Positions 59,917-64,000 of a stretch of 64,000 nucleotides of DNA are shown here, piece after piece. A program made the translations under genes and the position numbers. Position 1 is the first letter of the stretch. Each line of letters starts with the position of its first letter. Below the pieces are notes generated by a model. That model saw only the letters and a program-made list of their open reading frames with translations. It had not been told where the DNA came from and made no database searches. Location: the NCBI GenBank assembly GCA_016840405.1, contig JAEOSK010000012.1:1-64000 (forward strand), read 5' to 3'. This DNA is from Candidatus Hermodarchaeum yapensis (GTDB lineage Archaea > Asgardarchaeota > Hermodarchaeia > Hermodarchaeales > Hermodarchaeaceae).

Positions 59917-61821
59917 GTGGAACACAAATACTCCACCCAGATGCTTGCAATCATAGTACTCGTTACGCTTATTCCATTCTTCCTAACCTCTTCAGAGCAA
60001 GAGCTAATTCCAAACGTTCTAGCAACTTCCGTCGAGTGGGATCCAACAGGACCTTTCGCTGACCGGGCAGTATTCCATGTAATTTCAAGTCAGGACCAAC
60101 AAATCGCTGCTTTAATCGATGGAAGTCTTGATCATTTAGCCGATAGTGTCAAAGCCACTTATGTTGAAACCCTTGAAGCCAACCCGAATATCGAAGTAAC
60201 CCGTACGAAAGGACTCAAAGTTGGCATCATGGCTATTAATTGTGAACGTTATCCCTACTCAATTCCAGGATTTCGCCAAGCTCTTGCCTTAGCGGTGGAT
60301 AAACATGAAGCCTTATCGATAATGTGGGAGGGGCTAGGGTTTGTTCTCGACTCACTCATTCCCCCAGCAACCGGTGTGTGGCATAACAATCAAACCACAC
60401 CGAGTTACAAGGAATCACAAGTTGAAGTTGCACGAATTGTCCTCAACCAAGCCGGGTTCATCGATATCGACAGTGATGATTTCGTTGAGGCACCGGATGG
60501 GTCAGACTTTGTTTTTCGCCCTCTCTATCCCTCTGAAAGTTCAGGATGGGGTGCGGTAATGGCTGCCATGCAAGGTTATTGGACTGATGCCGGTATTCCA
60601 GTAGCCCCTCAAGCAGTCCCAGATATCACATTAAAAGCCCTCATAGAGACCTATCCACGTGATTATGATGCTGCAAATATCGAAATTGATTTCCTTCAAC
60701 ATAACCCACTACTCTTAGAGAACTTCGTTAGTGACCAGATTCCGAATTCTGGATGGAACTTCATGAACTGGTCTAACAGCACCTATGACAACTTGATTGA
60801 TCTCATGTTAACCTCATCTGATAAAGATACAGTCCTCGATGCAGCTCATGATGCACAGCAAATCCTCGTAGGCGATATGCCCATGCTTGTGTGGTATACC
60901 AATTTAGAAGTCAATGCCCACCGAACAGACACTTGGCAAAATTTTGTAGTTGTACCAGGTTACGGGACAGGACCTATGAATCGTTGGACTCCACGAACAG
61001 TCCGCTTAAGATTTGGAGACCCATACCGCCATCCAACAAGTGGAACCGGTGGAGTCTTCGACACACTCATTAGCGAACCAATGGATTCGCAAAATCCATT
61101 AACTGCGAAAAAAGCATCAAGTCGGTACATCTTAGATCAGATATACCTCACTCTTACAGGATTAGACGATCCATTGAACCTTTCAAGTACCCTTAATGGA
61201 GGCGGTCTTGCTTTCGAGTGGTCCAAAAGAGAACTCCCCGAAGGCTACCAATTCGACTTTATCTTATACGGAAATACAACCGATATTCCTCCGGCTTTAC
61301 AAACGTCTGAAATTGATGGATACTATCAATCTTCCCCTGCATATTGGCATGACATGGGTGGTGATTTTGGAGGAAAAGTTACCGCCCATGATGTTGAATT
61401 TAGTTACAATTTGATTGTCGATAATGCAATTCCAGAGTACATCAAACAAATTCCCTATTTGAATTCCTGTGAGGCGATTGATGATTACCATGTACGCATT
61501 ACGACGAACGGAAAGAGTTACTGGGCCTTTGATTATATCCGAAACTGGGTAATCCTCCCCAAGCACATCTGGCAGGGAATCCTCAGTCCACTCCTTTTCA
61601 CGAATTCGAAACCCATCGGCTGTGGCCCCTACCAATGGTATAGACGAATTGAGGGTGAATATGTCGAACTCGTATTCTGGGAGCATTACCATGATGGTGT
61701 TCCCGGACACACGTTCGGAGCAATTCCTCCTGTAAATTATCTACTCGCCTATCTTTCCGTGGGTATTCTAATAATCGCAATTATTATTCTCGGAAGTTAC
61801 TTGTACCTCCGATCAAGGTAA
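59917..61821 (+). CDS. Exported peptide-type (SBP_bac_5-like) substrate-binding protein with C-terminal TM anchor; halves apparently permuted
   Basis: Signal-like N-terminus; C-half-type motifs (PGFRQALALAVDKHEAL) precede N-half-type motifs (KVTAHDVEFSYNLI...WVILPKHIW...GCGPYQWYR); terminal TM. Confidence 0.8.
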   Translation: MEHKYSTQMLAIIVLVTLIPFFLTSSEQELIPNVLATSVEWDPTGPFADRAVFHVISSQDQQIAALIDGSLDHLADSVKATYVETLEANPNIEVTRTKGLKVGIMAINCERYPYSIPGFRQALALAVDKHEALSIMWEGLGFVLDSLIPPATGVWHNNQTTPSYKESQVEVARIVLNQAGFIDIDSDDFVEAPDGSDFVFRPLYPSESSGWGAVMAAMQGYWTDAGIPVAPQAVPDITLKALIETYPRDYDAANIEIDFLQHNPLLLENFVSDQIPNSGWNFMNWSNSTYDNLIDLMLTSSDKDTVLDAAHDAQQILVGDMPMLVWYTNLEVNAHRTDTWQNFVVVPGYGTGPMNRWTPRTVRLRFGDPYRHPTSGTGGVFDTLISEPMDSQNPLTAKKASSRYILDQIYLTLTGLDDPLNLSSTLNGGGLAFEWSKRELPEGYQFDFILYGNTTDIPPALQTSEIDGYYQSSPAYWHDMGGDFGGKVTAHDVEFSYNLIVDNAIPEYIKQIPYLNSCEAIDDYHVRITTNGKSYWAFDYIRNWVILPKHIWQGILSPLLFTNSKPIGCGPYQWYRRIEGEYVELVFWEHYHDGVPGHTFGAIPPVNYLLAYLSVGILIIAIIILGSYLYLRSR

Positions 61822-61995
61822 CCATCAAATTACTCAAAAAAGCTGATTTGCTATCCTTTGATAATTTGAATTTTTTTGCTTAGAATATGAAGATATGCCT
61901 TGTTTTTCCCATTTTTTGTAAAAAATATCATTTTTTATACGAAACCTTTTTGCACTATCTTACGCTGTACGCCTTAGGGTACTACCTGGGAAAGG

Positions 61996-62589
61996 GTGAA
62001 AGTGTCAAGCAAGTTAGCACCCTCTGACATACATGAAAGAGTCACAGATCGCCCAACAGATTTTGGTATTAAAGTAGTCATGATGGGCGATGGCGCAGTG
62101 GGTAAAACGTCACTTGTACTCCGATACACCCAAAATACATTCTCACCCGAGTACAAACAGTCTTTAGGGGCAAGTTTTGCGGTCAGAGATTTAGAAATCC
62201 AAGACCAGAATGTCAAACTGGTTATTTGGGATGTCGCAGGTCAACCCTCATTTCGCCAAGTCCGCCGCCATTACTATAGCGGAGCTCATGGGGCCCTCCT
62301 ACTATTTGATGTCACAGAACCACGAACCTTTATGACCCTCCAAAACTGGTACAACGACTTTCGGAATGTAGTTCCTGACGGAGCAATAATTCTCATCGGT
62401 AATAAAGTAGATCTTGAGGAAAGTCGACAAGTCCCACCGGAAGCAGCTCAAATGCTGCAAAACTGGTGGAACATCCCTTACATCGAAACCTCCGCTGCAA
62501 ACGCCACTGGTGTCACTGATGCGTTCATCCTTGTTGCAGAAAATGCTCTAGAACGGGCAAAATCTCAAATGCGACCAAAAGAAGACTAA
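61996..62589 (+). CDS. Rab/Ras-like small GTPase; start may be downstream (VKVSSKL...)
   Basis: G1 GDGAVGKTS, G3 WDVAGQ, G4 NKVD, G5 ETSA. Confidence 0.93.
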   Translation: MKVSSKLAPSDIHERVTDRPTDFGIKVVMMGDGAVGKTSLVLRYTQNTFSPEYKQSLGASFAVRDLEIQDQNVKLVIWDVAGQPSFRQVRRHYYSGAHGALLLFDVTEPRTFMTLQNWYNDFRNVVPDGAIILIGNKVDLEESRQVPPEAAQMLQNWWNIPYIETSAANATGVTDAFILVAENALERAKSQMRPKED

Positions 62590-62634
62590 TCCACTTTTTT
62601 GGAATTTTTCACGTTTCGTCTCATTCAATTCATT

Positions 62635-63057
62635 CTACAGGTTGTTTCTTTCTATCAAAGTTACTTTCAGTGTGAGCCCGTCGACTCCTTCAACCAAGAT
62701 GGGCGAATTTTGGCGAATCTGATTTTGTGATTGGGCATTCCAAACTTCACCACGGACTCGAACTCTGCCAACCCAAACATCCGACTTGATTTCCCGAAAA
62801 TCGCTCAATGCCACGCCTTCTTGACCAATTAATGGATCATAAACGGGAATGTAGGCACTGGTCCAATAGGAGTAAATTTTCACAAGCGTAAAGATGACGA
62901 GTCCAAATACAACCACAATCATCCCTGGGAGTATAAGCCACGGAACAAAAACACTGAGAACCACAAAGGCGATAGTGGCAATTATGGCCTCTTCGATGAC
63001 ATTAATGATGATGAAACCATACAACCGCCTTCGAGATCTTTTCTCTTCTTGACTCAT
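62635..63057 (-). CDS. NfeD-like membrane protein with C-terminal OB-like domain
   Basis: Two TM segments followed by YDPLIGQEGVALSDF...GRVRVRGEVWNAQS. Confidence 0.75.
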   Translation of the reverse strand: MSQEEKRSRRRLYGFIIINVIEEAIIATIAFVVLSVFVPWLILPGMIVVVFGLVIFTLVKIYSYWTSAYIPVYDPLIGQEGVALSDFREIKSDVWVGRVRVRGEVWNAQSQNQIRQNSPILVEGVDGLTLKVTLIERNNL

Positions 63058-63191
63058 ATCCTAACTCCTTTCTTGATTCCCATAAGAGCTCATATGTCAT
63101 GTAAACTTCTAGATTCATAGAAAAAAGACTATCCTTTCGGTAGCCTTTTACCCCAAAGTGTCATGCACTTACATTTGGAGGCAAGTAGGTT

Positions 63192-64000
63192 ATGATTGAA
63201 GAAGCTTTAGCAAACGAGCTCAATCTCCTTCGAAAACTCGTCGAAATCAACACCACCGTCACCAGCGATAGTCGAACGGGCTACGCTGAATGCTCTGAAA
63301 TGATCCGCCTTGAAGCCCAACGAATGGGTCTAGGCACAGAAGTGTTAGACGGACGAGATGTAACTATCGATGGCGATTCACGACCAAATGTGGTGGTTTC
63401 ACTTGAAGGAACATCCGATGTGAATCTCATCTATGTAACTCACCTCGATGTCGTCCCCGCTGATCCTGAGAAATGGAAAACGCCACCATTCCAACTCCGA
63501 GTAACAAAGGATCGAGCATATGGTCGCGGTGCTGCGGACGATAAAAGCAATATCGTTGCAGCCATGTCAGCAATGGCTGAATTAGCCCAAGGCGAGCCCG
63601 AGGTTAACATCAATCTCCTTGTCACTGTTGATGAAGAAATTGGCGGGAGAGCCGGGATTGAGTACTTATTCAAGGATTTGAAGATGCGTGGCCATGCGGG
63701 AGTTGTCATTGACAGTGCCCCTAACTATGTCAGTATAGGGGCTAGTGGAGCCCTTTGGGGTCGAGTAACCATCAAAGGTGAAGGAGGGCACAGTGGATAT
63801 CCCCACAAGGCAGATAATGCCATTTATCGTGCTACAAGATATATCGACAAACTCCGGGAATATCATTCAAAGGTATCCAAGGTTCGAAGCAAGATCCCCG
63901 CTCCTCCACAAGCTCCGTATCCTAAGGTTCATGGTCGATTCACAATCACTATGATCCATGCAGGGGAGAAAGAAAATGTAATTCCTGGTGACTGTGAAAT
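63192..64000 (+). CDS. M20 family peptidase (ArgE/DapE-like), truncated at window end
   Basis: Frame from ATG at 63192 translates MIEEALANELNLLRKLVEINT..., VTHLDVVPADPEKWKTPPF, GRGAADDKSNIVAAM, VDEEIGG. Confidence 0.88.
   Translation, partial: MIEEALANELNLLRKLVEINTTVTSDSRTGYAECSEMIRLEAQRMGLGTEVLDGRDVTIDGDSRPNVVVSLEGTSDVNLIYVTHLDVVPADPEKWKTPPFQLRVTKDRAYGRGAADDKSNIVAAMSAMAELAQGEPEVNINLLVTVDEEIGGRAGIEYLFKDLKMRGHAGVVIDSAPNYVSIGASGALWGRVTIKGEGGHSGYPHKADNAIYRATRYIDKLREYHSKVSKVRSKIPAPPQAPYPKVHGRFTITMIHAGEKENVIPGDCE

Noticed and set aside
1-64000. Integrated virus, transposon or classical defence island
   Set aside because: No integrase, transposase, capsid/terminase, Cas or toxin-antitoxin pair recognised; the isolated Mrr-like nuclease and PolB are not enough to claim a mobile element.

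Overview
This 64 kb window looks like gene-dense archaeal chromosome, most consistent with an Asgard archaeon and possibly Thorarchaeota-like. That placement is inferred from gene content, not from a search. Supporting content: RadA, a histone-fold protein, a Roadblock/LC7 protein, a Rab/Ras-like GTPase, many Lrp/AsnC-type regulators, large membrane-anchored exported proteins, and the FGG..D.GY..(V/I)EC.DGGFA(I/L)TG repeat family. Metabolic genes include an ABC exporter, inositol-1-phosphate synthase, RimK-like ATP-grasp, GH3-family protein, DegT aminotransferase, ferritin-like and hemerythrin proteins, FAH, DUF917, a tungsten-type aldehyde:ferredoxin oxidoreductase, NUDIX hydrolases and an M20 peptidase truncated at the window end. 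I saw no convincing tRNA, rRNA, CRISPR array or IS element. Items most worth follow-up: (1) a peptide-type substrate-binding protein whose two halves appear in circularly permuted order; (2) a helical, possibly MIT-like, domain fused to a phospholipase-D domain, resembling the architecture of eukaryotic MITD1; (3) a family-B DNA polymerase with no recognisable exonuclease and a degenerate motif B; (4) a DMT/EamA transporter fused to an Lrp/AsnC RAM sensor domain next to a stand-alone RAM gene; (5) a 28-34 kb cluster of eukaryotic-signature-like proteins (Roadblock, longin-like, histone fold, helical-repeat/SNAP-like); (6) a LigD-type 3'-phosphoesterase in an apparent operon with a lipocalin-like protein and an orphan protein; (7) an exported prenyltransferase-repeat surface module; (8) a 35-aa membrane micropeptide absent from the ORF track. 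All family calls come from motif reading and need profile or structure searches.
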